Below are positions 27,095-35,511 of a stretch of 64,000 nucleotides of DNA, in pieces. The position numbers and the translations under genes are program-made. The number at the start of each line of letters is the position of its first letter. The stretch's first letter is position 1. Under the pieces are notes generated by a model that did no database searches, had not been told where the DNA came from, and was given only the letters and a program-made list of their open reading frames with translations. The stretch is from positions 4,030,001 to 4,094,000 of the forward strand of contig NC_018681.1 in the NCBI RefSeq assembly GCF_000250675.2, written 5' to 3'. The DNA comes from Nocardia brasiliensis ATCC 700358. Lineage in GTDB: Bacteria > Actinomycetota > Actinomycetes > Mycobacteriales > Mycobacteriaceae.

Positions 27095-28438
27095 ATGTCC
27101 GAATTAGGCCCGTTGGACTCGGGTTTCATGGAACTGGAAGACGGCGACCGGCATGTGAGCGTAGGGATCGGAGCTGTCGCAATCCTCGCGGGATCACCGC
27201 CGACACGGGCCGAACTCGTGGCGGGGTTGGCGGCGCGACTGAACGTCGACCGCCGACTCCAGCAGAAGGTGCGTCGCGCACCCTTGGATATCGCTGCGCC
27301 GGTGTGGGTTACCGACTCGAATTTCGATCTGGCGCATCATGTTCGGTGGATGGCCCTACCTGAGCCGGCGGATGAGGCGGCACTGTGCGAATTGGTCGCT
27401 GAGGTCATGGAGGAACGGCTCGATCGTGATCATCCGCTGTGGCAGTGCATCATTGTCGAGCGTCTTGCCGACGATCGGTGGGCGATGATCGTGAAGGCCC
27501 ACCACAGTATGGTGGACGGGATCTCGGGGATCACTCTCTTCGAACGTCTCTGTGACGCTCCTGCCGGTCGGCGGTTGACAGCTGTGCCGAACAATGCTGA
27601 TGCGTCCACAGATTGGGGCCACTTGCTGCTGAGCTCGTTACGACTGCCCGCGGCGGCGCCACGGTTCGTGGTGCGTACGCTGCGTGCAGCGGTTCCTTTG
27701 GTGTTGTCGGCGGTGTTGCCTGCCGCCGGGTCTTCGCTGAACGGTTCGATCGGACGGCAGCGGCGATACGCCGTCGCCCGCACCACGCTGCCGGTGGTCC
27801 GGGAAATCGGCGCGGCTTTCGGCGCTACGGTCAACGACGTGATCCTGGCCGCCGTCGCGGCTGCCTTTCGCACCGTTTTGCTGACTCGTGGCGAGGATCC
27901 GACGGCGGACAAAATGCGGATTCTCACACCTGTGTCGGTGCGCGCTGCAGACGCGAAAGGCATTCTCGACAACCGGGTTTCGGCGATGCTGCCGCTGCTT
28001 CCGATCGAGTCCGCCGATCCGGTCGAGCAACTGGCTCTGGTGCACAGCCGGATGAGTGCACACAAGGCGAGCGGTGAGGCAGCAGCCGCGAACTCCTTCC
28101 TCACCCTGGCCCGCTGGCTGCCATTCGCCTCCATCGCGTGGACCGTGCGCTTGGTGTCCCGATATCCGCAGCGCGGTATTTCGGGCTTGGCCACGAATGT
28201 GCCCGGCCCGCGGCGTCGACTGTACCTTTACGGCCGGGAAGTACTGGAGATCCTGGCCTATGCGCCGATCGCGATGCGCGTGCGCACCGGTATCGCCATC
28301 CTGAGCTACAACGATCAACTGCGATTCGGCATCACCGGCGATTACGACAGCACTCCGGATCTGCCCCTGCTCGCCGCACGTATCGAGGAAGCCATCGACC
28401 ACCTACTGCAGCGTGCTCGGGAAGTCGCGCCGACCTGA
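27095..28438 (+). CDS. wax ester synthase / diacylglycerol acyltransferase 1
   Basis: Makes triacylglycerol or wax esters from acyl-CoA and diacylglycerol or fatty alcohol; inner-membrane-associated. 447 residues, usual for the WS/DGAT family. Catalytic HHXXXDG is H136-HSMVDG (AHHSMVDGISG). Downstream NDVILAAVAAAFR and ATNVPGPRRRLYLYG are the other conserved blocks. The M. tuberculosis DosR regulon includes one such enzyme (Tgs1). The stop is immediately adjacent to the convergent USP stop (no bases between them), so a shared or overlapping terminator is expected. Confidence 0.93.
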   Translation: MSELGPLDSGFMELEDGDRHVSVGIGAVAILAGSPPTRAELVAGLAARLNVDRRLQQKVRRAPLDIAAPVWVTDSNFDLAHHVRWMALPEPADEAALCELVAEVMEERLDRDHPLWQCIIVERLADDRWAMIVKAHHSMVDGISGITLFERLCDAPAGRRLTAVPNNADASTDWGHLLLSSLRLPAAAPRFVVRTLRAAVPLVLSAVLPAAGSSLNGSIGRQRRYAVARTTLPVVREIGAAFGATVNDVILAAVAAAFRTVLLTRGEDPTADKMRILTPVSVRAADAKGILDNRVSAMLPLLPIESADPVEQLALVHSRMSAHKASGEAAAANSFLTLARWLPFASIAWTVRLVSRYPQRGISGLATNVPGPRRRLYLYGREVLEILAYAPIAMRVRTGIAILSYNDQLRFGITGDYDSTPDLPLLAARIEEAIDHLLQRAREVAPT

Positions 28439-29317
28439 TCAGTTCGGCGGGCGCGTGATGATGACCGGGCAATCGGCCGCGTGCAGGACCGCCTGGCTGA
28501 CCGAGCCTAGGGTCATCCCCGCGAAACCGCCGCGGCCATGGCTGCCGACCACGATCAACTGGGCTTGTTCGCCCTCTTCGAGGAGTCGTTCGGCTGGTTG
28601 CCCCTCGGCGACAATCCGTTCCACCGCGAGGTCGGGATACCGATCGGCATAGCCGGCCAGCGCCTCCGACAGCAAAGCGGTTGCCTCGGTCTGCATCTCG
28701 GCATGCGGAAGGTACCGATGGAATTCCGACCAGGTGAGTACGGCGCGGACCGGCGCGTTGCGGCGGAACGCCTCGTCGAAGGCGATCTCGACGGCGCGGG
28801 TGCTACACGGCGATCCGTCGACGCCGACCACCACCGGCCCGCGCACGCGCCGCGCCGAATACCGTTCGGGCTCGGGCACGATCGCGACCGGGCAGTGCGC
28901 ATGCCGGGCGAGTGCGGTACTCACCGACCCGAGTAGGCCGCGCCGAAAAGCGCCGGCGCCGCGTGTGCCGACCACCAGTAGCCGCGCATCCTTCGAGCAA
29001 TCCAGGAGAGCGGGGATCGGCGGAGCTTCGACCAAAAAGGTTTCGATGACGAGTTCATCGACGGCTTCGGCTGCCGCCGTGGCGAATCGGCGGGCCGCTG
29101 CGAGCGTTGTGCCGCAGGCGGCGAGGTACTCGTCATGGTCGATCCGGCGGAAGTCGACCCCGGGCCCGAAGTCGGCCCGTGCGCCTGCGGCGTAGACGAT
29201 ATGCAGCGGTGCATCGTGGTGCACGGCGTCGGCGGCGGCCCAGCGCAAGGCCTCGTCGGCCGCGCCGGATCCGTCGATGCCGACTACCACGGGTGGGTTG
29301 ATGCTGTTGGTGGACAT
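28439..29317 (-). CDS. universal stress protein, tandem USP domains (type A, pair 1)
   Basis: 292 residues. Both domains carry the full G-X2-G-X9-G-S ATP motif: GTRGAGAFRRGLLGS and GSHGRGGFAGMTLGS. Its N-terminus (INPPVVVGIDGSG) and C-terminus (SQAVLHAADCPVIITRP) closely match the copies at 57018 and 62130, defining a type A group. It follows the type B USP by 29 bases, the same B-then-A order as in the two other pairs. Homologues such as M. tuberculosis Rv2005c and Rv2623 bind ATP and are DosR-regulated. Confidence 0.93.
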   Translation of the reverse strand: MSTNSINPPVVVGIDGSGAADEALRWAAADAVHHDAPLHIVYAAGARADFGPGVDFRRIDHDEYLAACGTTLAAARRFATAAAEAVDELVIETFLVEAPPIPALLDCSKDARLLVVGTRGAGAFRRGLLGSVSTALARHAHCPVAIVPEPERYSARRVRGPVVVGVDGSPCSTRAVEIAFDEAFRRNAPVRAVLTWSEFHRYLPHAEMQTEATALLSEALAGYADRYPDLAVERIVAEGQPAERLLEEGEQAQLIVVGSHGRGGFAGMTLGSVSQAVLHAADCPVIITRPPN

Positions 29318-29346
29318 GGAGTTTCGTCTTTCTCGAAAAGGAATAT

Positions 29347-30264
29347 CTACTTCGGCCGCACGACCATGACCGGACAGTGCGCGCGCTGTATCAGGGCCTT
29401 GCTGGTGGAGCCGAGCAGCAAGCCGCGGAATCCGTCGCGGCCGCGGCTGCCGACGACGACGAGCTGGGCGGAGCCGGACCAGTCGATCAAGGCGCGTCGG
29501 GGACCGAACGGGTACACCTTGCGGATGACCTGCACGTCCGGATACTTTTCCGGCCAGCCCGCGAGTTGCGCGCCGATAACGGCCTGCCCGGCGAGCTGGA
29601 CGCCGTTGTTGGGGAGCCGATGCGGGACCTCGGAGAACCGGTCGAAGAACGGATCACCCCAGGCGTGTACGGCCACCAATTGAGTGCGACGCTCACTCGC
29701 TTCGGCGAACGCCGCTGCGACGGCGGGCTCGCTGTACGCGGTGCTGTCGAGGCCGACGACCACGGGGCCGACCCGGCGCGTCTGCTGCTCGGTGCCGGTA
29801 TCGCGGACGACCACGATGCTGCCCCGACCGTGGTCGACTACCGCGGTCAGCGTAGAACCGAGATATCCGAGCGCAGTGCGATTGCCGGAGGTGCCGAGTG
29901 CGACAAGGTACGCGCTGCTCGAGTGGCGGATCAGCAGGCGTGCCGGATTGGCCTCGGAGACTTCGGTTTCCACATCCAGCGAGGGATCGATCTGGTGGGC
30001 CAGGCTACGGGCGGACACTACGAGATCGCTACCGTGCCGACGGATTCTGTCGACCACGGCGGGCACCATCGTGTTGTAGATCCCGAGCAACTCCGCTGAC
30101 GACGCCAGATCGAGGCCGTGTGCGATATGCAGCCGCCGGTTGTGTCGAGAGGCCGTCTCGGCGGCCCAGCGGACGGCGAGATCGGAGGCTTCGGAACCAT
30201 CGACGCCGACGACCACGGCGGCGGTGGCCGATCGCCGTGGGTCGTGGGTGGGGGAGGTGGACAT
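29347..30264 (-). CDS. universal stress protein, tandem USP domains (type B, pair 1)
   Basis: 305 residues. The second domain has a complete ATP motif (GSRGRDGFRGLLLGS). The first has a shortened one, G-TS-G followed by eight residues before GS (GTSGNRTALGYLGS), a deviation shared by the type B copies. Typical type B ends are GSTSKALIQRAHCPVMVV. It is first in a two-USP operon with a double DosR-like promoter at 30334-30369. Ribosome site GAAGGGA. Confidence 0.92.
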   Translation of the reverse strand: MSTSPTHDPRRSATAAVVVGVDGSEASDLAVRWAAETASRHNRRLHIAHGLDLASSAELLGIYNTMVPAVVDRIRRHGSDLVVSARSLAHQIDPSLDVETEVSEANPARLLIRHSSSAYLVALGTSGNRTALGYLGSTLTAVVDHGRGSIVVVRDTGTEQQTRRVGPVVVGLDSTAYSEPAVAAAFAEASERRTQLVAVHAWGDPFFDRFSEVPHRLPNNGVQLAGQAVIGAQLAGWPEKYPDVQVIRKVYPFGPRRALIDWSGSAQLVVVGSRGRDGFRGLLLGSTSKALIQRAHCPVMVVRPK

Positions 30265-30333
30265 GAGCGGATTCCCTTCGGGTCCCGTATTTCTGGTACC
30301 CGTAGGTTAGGAATCCGACGTGGGTCGACACGT

Positions 30334-30369
30334 CTGTCGTTGGTCCCGACTATGCGGGTCCAAAGGCCG
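30334..30369 (-). promoter_or_regulatory. double DosR-like promoter of USP pair 1
   Basis: CTGTCGTTGGTCCC at 30334-30347 (minus strand GGGACCAACGACAG) and GGGTCCAAAGGCCG at 30356-30369, starts 22 bp apart, 70-105 bp before the USP start. A related CTAACCTAC element lies downstream near 30300-30310. The same module recurs at 58913-58948. Confidence 0.75.
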
Positions 30370-30385
30370 CAGATATCGCTCTTGG

Positions 30386-32161
30386 TCAGGCTCCCCGTGG
30401 GGGCTGCACCGGCAGTGGCGCGGACCAGCGCAGGGTCGTCCCGCGATCGGTACCCCGTTCGATGTCGAAGCGACCGCCGGCTTGCTCGGCGCGGGTCGCG
30501 AGATTGGTCAACCCGCTCATGCGGGACAGTTCCGCGGGCAGGCCGTCGCCATCGTCGGTGATCTCGATGGTGACGTCGTCGCGGACCGCGAGATTGATCG
30601 ATACCGTGGTCGCCGCCGCATGTCGCACCACGTTGCTGACGGCTTCGCGCAGCACCGCTTCGACGTGCTCGGACAGCGGCGGTGCCAGCACCGACACCGG
30701 TCCGGCGAGCCGTATCGTCGTGCGCAATCCACTGTCCTCGGTCATCTCGGCAATGATCGAATGCAGTTTCTTGCGCAGGGTCGGCGCATCCGCGCTGGTG
30801 CTGCTGTGCAGGTCGAAGATCGAGTGCCGGATCTCCTGCACGATGGACTGGATGTCTTGGATGGTCTCGGTGAGCCTGGTCTTGACCTCGGGCGTGCGGG
30901 CCCGCTGCGCCGTGCTCTGTAGTGACAGCCCGACCGCGAAGAGTCGCTGGATGACGTGATCGTGCAGATCGCGGGCGATGCGGTCGCGATCGGAGAGCAC
31001 GTCGAGTTCGCGCATGCGTCGTTGCGTGGCCGCCAATTGCAGCGCCAACGCGGCTTGATCGGAGAAGGCAGCCATCATCGCCTGCCCGGCGGCGTCAAGG
31101 GGTTGCGATTCCGCGGGCCGGAGCGTGACCAGCACCCCGATGACGGTGTTCTCGGCGCGCAGCGGGAGCACCAGCGCGGGACCGAAGTCGGTGGCGAATT
31201 CCAGCAGCGGCCGATACATCAGCTGATCGGTGGCGACCACCTCACCGGACCGGAACGCGATGCCGGAATGCGACTCCGACACCGGAATTCGCTGTCCATG
31301 GAGTTTGTTCGACCCGTTGCCCGCAGCGGCGACGACGACGAGTTCACCGACCTCGTCGTGTGGGATGTCGGGGTCGTCGGGGAGGGCGAGAAACGCGGTC
31401 GCCGATTGGGTGAGCTCCAGCGCTCGGTCGGCGACCAACTCCAGTACCTCGCCCGGGTCGCCGCCGCCGAGCAGTTGGGTGGCCACATCCTGGGTAGCCT
31501 CGAGCCATTGCTGGCGGATGCGGGACTGCTCGTAGAGCCGGGCGTTGGCGATGGCGGTGCCGGCTGCCGCGGCGAGGGCTTGGACGATGACCTCGTCGTC
31601 CTCGGTGAATTCCTGGCCGCCCGCTTTTTCGGTGAGGTAGAGGTTGCCGAATACTTCGTCGCGTACCTTGACCGGCACGCCGAGGAAGGTGTGCATCGGC
31701 GGATGATGTTCGGGAAAGCCCACCGAGGCGGGGTGAGTCGAAAGATCGGTCAGCCGTATGGGTTTGGGCTCTTCGATGAGTACGCCGAGCACACCGTGTC
31801 CGCGCGGCAGGTCGCCGATCAGTACCCGGGTGCGGTCGTCGATGCCTTCGTAGACGAATTCGGCGAGTTGCAGGCTGTCCCTGTCGGTTTCGCGGACGCC
31901 GAGTGCGCCGTAGCCGGCGTCGACGAGTTCGATGGCGGTGTGCACGATGGTGCGCAGGGTGTTGTCGAGGTCCAGGCCTGCGGTGACCACCAGCATCGCC
32001 TCGATCAGCCGGTCCATCTGGTCGCGCACGCCCACTATCTGGGCGATGCGTTCCTGGACCTCGGCGAGCAGTTCGCGCAGGCGCAGCTGGGACAGTGTCT
32101 CGATGACGGGGCTCTGCCCAGGTGTCTCAGAAGCGGGTGCCTTGCCTTCCATCTGGGTCAT
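30386..32161 (-). CDS. devS: DevS/DosT-like GAF-GAF sensor histidine kinase
   Basis: Redox/hypoxia sensor kinase, 591 residues. GAF-A ~55-210, GAF-B ~230-380, dimerisation/phosphoacceptor helix with RDLHDHVIQRLFAVG (His400), HATPase ~490-590 with EAVSNVVRHAA, DDGDGLPAEL and GLTNLATRAE. In GAF-A, GFPEHHPPMHTFLGVPVKVR has His152/153 where the mycobacterial sensors have their proximal heme ligand (His149 in DosS), so heme-based O2/NO/CO sensing is likely. No membrane span. The ATG at 32161 is 69 bases after the devR stop; M4 is an alternative start. Confidence 0.93.
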   Translation of the reverse strand: MTQMEGKAPASETPGQSPVIETLSQLRLRELLAEVQERIAQIVGVRDQMDRLIEAMLVVTAGLDLDNTLRTIVHTAIELVDAGYGALGVRETDRDSLQLAEFVYEGIDDRTRVLIGDLPRGHGVLGVLIEEPKPIRLTDLSTHPASVGFPEHHPPMHTFLGVPVKVRDEVFGNLYLTEKAGGQEFTEDDEVIVQALAAAAGTAIANARLYEQSRIRQQWLEATQDVATQLLGGGDPGEVLELVADRALELTQSATAFLALPDDPDIPHDEVGELVVVAAAGNGSNKLHGQRIPVSESHSGIAFRSGEVVATDQLMYRPLLEFATDFGPALVLPLRAENTVIGVLVTLRPAESQPLDAAGQAMMAAFSDQAALALQLAATQRRMRELDVLSDRDRIARDLHDHVIQRLFAVGLSLQSTAQRARTPEVKTRLTETIQDIQSIVQEIRHSIFDLHSSTSADAPTLRKKLHSIIAEMTEDSGLRTTIRLAGPVSVLAPPLSEHVEAVLREAVSNVVRHAAATTVSINLAVRDDVTIEITDDGDGLPAELSRMSGLTNLATRAEQAGGRFDIERGTDRGTTLRWSAPLPVQPPRGA

Positions 32162-32230
32162 CTTTCCACGCGTCGCCGCCGGACGCGATGGGCTGACCAG
32201 GCACTCCGTCCTCGGTTAGCAGGCAGCGAC

Positions 32231-32878
32231 TCATTCCCGCAGCGGTGGTGTGTTGAGCTTGGAGGCGATGACGGCGGCTTGGGTCCGTCGCTCCACCCCG
32301 AGCTTGGACAATAGTCGGGAAACATAATTCTTCACGGTCTTCTCGGCCAGGAACATGCGTGCGGCGATCTGCCGGTTGGTCAGCCCTTCGCCGAGCAGTT
32401 CGAGCAGGATGCGCTCTTGATCGGTCAGCCCGGTCAGGGGCCCGGCTTTGTCCTCGGCTTCCTCGCGGAGTTTGGCCATGAGCGCGGCCGCCGCTCGATT
32501 GTCGAGCAGTGAGCGTCCGGCGCCGACCTCGCGAATCGCGTCGACGAGTTCGGTGGTGCCGATGTCTTTGACCACGTATCCGCTGGCGCCGGCGAGGATC
32601 GCGTCGAGCATCGCCTGCTCGTCGGTGAACGAGGTCAGGATCAGACAGCGCAGGCCGGGGTGCTGGTCGAGTAGTTCGCGGCACAGTTCGATGCCGTTGC
32701 CGTCGGGTAGTCGCACGTCGAGGACGACGACGTCGGGGCGCAGTGCGGGGATGCGCGCCATCGCCTGGGATACGGTGCCGGCCTCGCCGATCACCTCGAG
32801 GTCGGGTTCGGCGTCGATCAGGTCGGCGACCCCGCGTCGCACGATGTGATGGTCGTCCACCAAGAAGACTGTGACCAT
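32231..32878 (-). CDS. devR: DevR/DosR-like response regulator
   Basis: Master regulator of the dormancy response, 215 residues. Receiver domain with D8-D9 pair, phospho-acceptor D54 (VVVLDVRLPDG), T82 and K104: the same numbering as M. tuberculosis DosR. Linker, then LuxR-type helix-turn-helix ~147-210 (LTDQERILLELLGEGLTNRQ; EKTVKNYVSRLL) with Lys/Asn positions of the DNA-reading helix. ATG 32878 follows GAGAGG. Upstream boxes at 32936-32970 suggest autoregulation. Cognate kinase is DevS directly downstream. Confidence 0.95.
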   Translation of the reverse strand: MVTVFLVDDHHIVRRGVADLIDAEPDLEVIGEAGTVSQAMARIPALRPDVVVLDVRLPDGNGIELCRELLDQHPGLRCLILTSFTDEQAMLDAILAGASGYVVKDIGTTELVDAIREVGAGRSLLDNRAAAALMAKLREEAEDKAGPLTGLTDQERILLELLGEGLTNRQIAARMFLAEKTVKNYVSRLLSKLGVERRTQAAVIASKLNTPPLRE

Positions 32879-32905
32879 TCCGGTGCACCTCTCTGAGCAG
32901 TTGAC

Positions 32906-34441
32906 TCAGCCTACGAACATTTTGTCCCTCGTGTCGCGGACTTGGTCCTTCAATGGGTGACCAAAGTCCCTTGACATATCCGTAGGGGTCGAGTTCTGCC
33001 AGGCCCGATATGCGCGGGCGATCGTGTCCTCGAGCGGCAGTTCGGTGTCGAGGACGATGGCCTGCGGCCACGGCGCGGTCGCTGCCGACATCGCGGCGGC
33101 GATGTGTGGTGTGGCATCGGAGTCGCTGGACCCACGCTGGCTGATCCGCCGACCGGCCACCTCGGGGGCGCACACGCAGTACAACTGGACCAGGTCGGCG
33201 TGGACGTCGACAGCGAGTTCCGTGGCGCGTTGCCGTTCGCTCGCATCGATCCAGCTGGCATCGAGAACCACCGATACCCCAGCGCAGAGCAGGCGGCGGG
33301 CCCTGGTCAGCAGCTCGGCGTAAACCCGAGCCTTGTTCGCCGCGGAATACGCCCCCGCCTCGAAGGTTCCGCTGTCGCCCAGGACCGCCCCGGTGGTACG
33401 CAATTGTTTGCGTACCTCGTCGCTGGAACAGAGGGCAGCACCGGTAGCCGCTGAAAGATCCTTGGCCACAGTGGATTTTCCGGTACCGGGCAGGCCGCCG
33501 ACCAACACCAGTCGAACGGCGCCGGCTTCGAGATGACGAGCAGCCATACCCAGGTGGCGGTGCACCCGGTCGCGCGCAGAAGTGTCTCCCTGGTCGAAGC
33601 GAATCGCATCGACTTTTGCCCGGACCAGGGCGCGGTAGGCAATGTAGTGATCACGCAGCGACCGCGGCGCCGGGTCCGCGGTGATCAGCAGATAGTCGTC
33701 GAGCAGTTGCGCACCCAGGACGGAGTAGCCGCGGAACTCCAGATCCATTGCCAGGAAGGCGATGTCGTCCAGGCAATCGACGTAGCGCAAGCGGTCGTCG
33801 AAGTCCAGGCAGTCCAGCACGCGGAAGCCGTCGGCCAAGTCGAAAATGTCCTCGGCGAGCAGGTCGCCGTGTCCGTCGACCATGCGGCCGTCCGCAATCC
33901 TGTTCAGCAGCAATGACTCTCGTCCGTCCAGATATCGCATCGCCAGCCAGTCGATCCGGTTGACCAGAGCAGAATCCGCCACCGCTGCCGGTTGCTCGGC
34001 GAGGCTGTCCAGCAGAATTTTCCAGCGGCGGCGCAGTGCGTCCGGTTCGCCTTCCGTGTCGATCTCTGGACCGCGGCGAGCGCAGTGATGGAACAACGCG
34101 AGCACCTGGACCAGCGCCGACAATCGCGCACGTGACAGCGCGGGATCCCCGAGGATGTTCGACAGCCTGCGCTGCTCCGGCATGCGGCGCATGAGCACGA
34201 TCGGCTCGTCCGGCCCGCCGGCCGGATCGGTGAGGTGCGCCACGCCGAGATACACGTCGGGTGCCAGCCTGCTGTTGAGTTCGACCTCACGGGCACACGC
34301 GAGTTCGCGCAGCGCGGGAGTGCTGAAGTCGAGAAAGTCGGTGCGTATTGGTTTTTTCACCTTGTACGCCCGGTCGCCGAAGAGCACCACCAACCCGGTG
34401 TGCGTCTCTCGCAATTCTGCGCGCGGTCCGTAATCGGGCAT
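32906..34441 (-). CDS. Rv2004c-like kinase/ATPase (aminoglycoside-kinase-like + AAA)
   Basis: 511 residues in two parts. The N-terminal ~310 residues resemble an aminoglycoside/protein-kinase-like fold: VVLFGDRAYKVKKP (Lys of the nucleotide site), VDGHGDLLAEDIF and VLDCLDFDDRLRYVD. The C-terminal ~190 form a P-loop kinase: VLVGGLPGTGKSTVAKDLS (Walker A), SSDEVRK, VVLDASWIDASERQ. This is the architecture of M. tuberculosis Rv2004c, a DosR-regulon protein; substrate unknown. Start ATG 34441 chosen; ATG 34507 would add 22 residues. Its last ~65 bases overlap the devR promoter boxes. Confidence 0.85.
   Translation of the reverse strand: MPDYGPRAELRETHTGLVVLFGDRAYKVKKPIRTDFLDFSTPALRELACAREVELNSRLAPDVYLGVAHLTDPAGGPDEPIVLMRRMPEQRRLSNILGDPALSRARLSALVQVLALFHHCARRGPEIDTEGEPDALRRRWKILLDSLAEQPAAVADSALVNRIDWLAMRYLDGRESLLLNRIADGRMVDGHGDLLAEDIFDLADGFRVLDCLDFDDRLRYVDCLDDIAFLAMDLEFRGYSVLGAQLLDDYLLITADPAPRSLRDHYIAYRALVRAKVDAIRFDQGDTSARDRVHRHLGMAARHLEAGAVRLVLVGGLPGTGKSTVAKDLSAATGAALCSSDEVRKQLRTTGAVLGDSGTFEAGAYSAANKARVYAELLTRARRLLCAGVSVVLDASWIDASERQRATELAVDVHADLVQLYCVCAPEVAGRRISQRGSSDSDATPHIAAAMSAATAPWPQAIVLDTELPLEDTIARAYRAWQNSTPTDMSRDFGHPLKDQVRDTRDKMFVG
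32936..32970 (-). promoter_or_regulatory. tandem DosR-like boxes of devR, inside upstream gene's 3' end
   Basis: GCGGACTTGGTCCT at 32936-32949 and GTGACCAAAGTCCC at 32957-32970, starts 21 bp apart. The second differs from the near-perfect 14771 box at one position. Both lie 58-92 bp upstream of devR but inside the last codons of the Rv2004c-like gene. Confidence 0.72.
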
Positions 34442-34506
34442 GGGGCACAGCCTTTCGGAGGATTCGTTCCTGTAGCCAGGATCGCTTGTGGTGGCTTCGC
34501 CCGGCA

Positions 34507-34580
34507 TGGCCGAAGGTCATGAATGCCGTGGGTCTTCCGGATCGTTTCCTGAAGTCCCTCGACTTCAGGACCTGCTGCTC
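34507..34580. promoter_or_regulatory. divergent control region with palindrome and several box-like sites
   Basis: Between the Rv2004c-like gene and an Acg-type nitroreductase. Box-like sites are TGGCCGAAGGTCAT at 34507, GGGTCTTCCGGATC at 34530, TTTCCTGAAGTCCC at 34544 and AGGACCTGCTGCTC at 34567, with starts roughly 22-23 bp apart in pairs. A perfect 10-bp inverted repeat, TCCTGAAGTC-CCTC-GACTTCAGGA, occupies 34547-34570. Confidence 0.55.
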
Positions 34581-34638
34581 TTACCCGCCTCGTGGGTGAC
34601 TGGCAGCGTGGTCACCGACGAGGAAAGGACGATCGACG

Positions 34639-35502
34639 ATGAGTTACGGATGGCCCGAGGATGATGCGTTGCGTGCGGCAGTCGTGCTCGCGACACGGGC
34701 GCCATCTGTCCGCAATTCGCAACCGTGGCGATTCCGCGTCGGTGATCACCGCATCGACCTATACCTCGACGCGGTCCAGGTACCGGCGCCGACCGATTCG
34801 GCCCAACGCGACGCCGTCTCGAGTTGTGGTGCCGCACTGCATCATCTTCGGATCGCGTTGGCGGCCGCAGGGTGGTCGGCAGTTGTGCGTCGGTTGCCGA
34901 ACCCAGCGGATCCGGACCACCTGGCCTCGCTGCGCCTGGTGCCGCATCGACCGACCATGATCGAGTTGGCTCTCGGTAACGCGATTCCCCGCCGGCAGAC
35001 AGACCGGCGCAGCTTCAGTTCAGAGCTCATCCCACCCGGAAGTGTGGGCCTCGTGCGTGAACGGGCGCAGGCGCACGGGGTCGCTGTCCGGCAGGCCCTG
35101 GGCACAGAGCGTGAGCAGTTGGTCGAAGTGCTGGCCACGGCTGCGGCGCGCAACGCGGGCACCGACCGTCACTGGGCTGCGCACGGTAGCGAATCCGACT
35201 GTGCCGAACTCTTGGTGCTCAGCACAGCGGCGGACGACCGGCTGGCGCAACTGTGTGCCGGCGAGGCGCTCAGCGCAGTGCTGCTGACCGCGACGAACAT
35301 CGGTTTGGCCTCCTGTGCGCTGAACGAATCACTGCGGGACGCCGATCTTCGGCAGTGTGTCCGCGCCCGGGTCCTGAACGGCCGAGGTCAGCCTCAATCG
35401 GTGGTGAAGATCGGGTGGGCGCCAACCGACACCATCACACCCCCGGTCACCCCACGTCGCCAACTGTCCGACGTTCTCGACCTGTTCGGCGCGGTGTCCT
35501 GA
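34639..35502 (+). CDS. Acg-type nitroreductase-family protein 2 (short form)
   Basis: 287 residues. Close relative of the 7714 gene: APSVRNSQPWRFRVG, CGAALHHLRIALAAAGWSAV, RRLPNPADPDHLASL and GEALSAVLLTATNIGLA align directly. It lacks about 40 residues present there between ATAAARN and ELLVLST, a central stretch that may form the lid over the flavin. The His of the usual SVHN is Arg here (SVRN). It could be a degenerate or specialised form; the frame is intact. Ribosome site AGGAAAGG is upstream of ATG 34639. Confidence 0.82.
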   Translation: MSYGWPEDDALRAAVVLATRAPSVRNSQPWRFRVGDHRIDLYLDAVQVPAPTDSAQRDAVSSCGAALHHLRIALAAAGWSAVVRRLPNPADPDHLASLRLVPHRPTMIELALGNAIPRRQTDRRSFSSELIPPGSVGLVRERAQAHGVAVRQALGTEREQLVEVLATAAARNAGTDRHWAAHGSESDCAELLVLSTAADDRLAQLCAGEALSAVLLTATNIGLASCALNESLRDADLRQCVRARVLNGRGQPQSVVKIGWAPTDTITPPVTPRRQLSDVLDLFGAVS

Positions 35503-35511
35503 ACGCGGTAC

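Noticed and set aside
30956..32314. Long 452-residue frame antisense to devS
   Set aside because: GC-rich coding DNA gives long open antisense frames; it has no motif content and devS is strongly supported.
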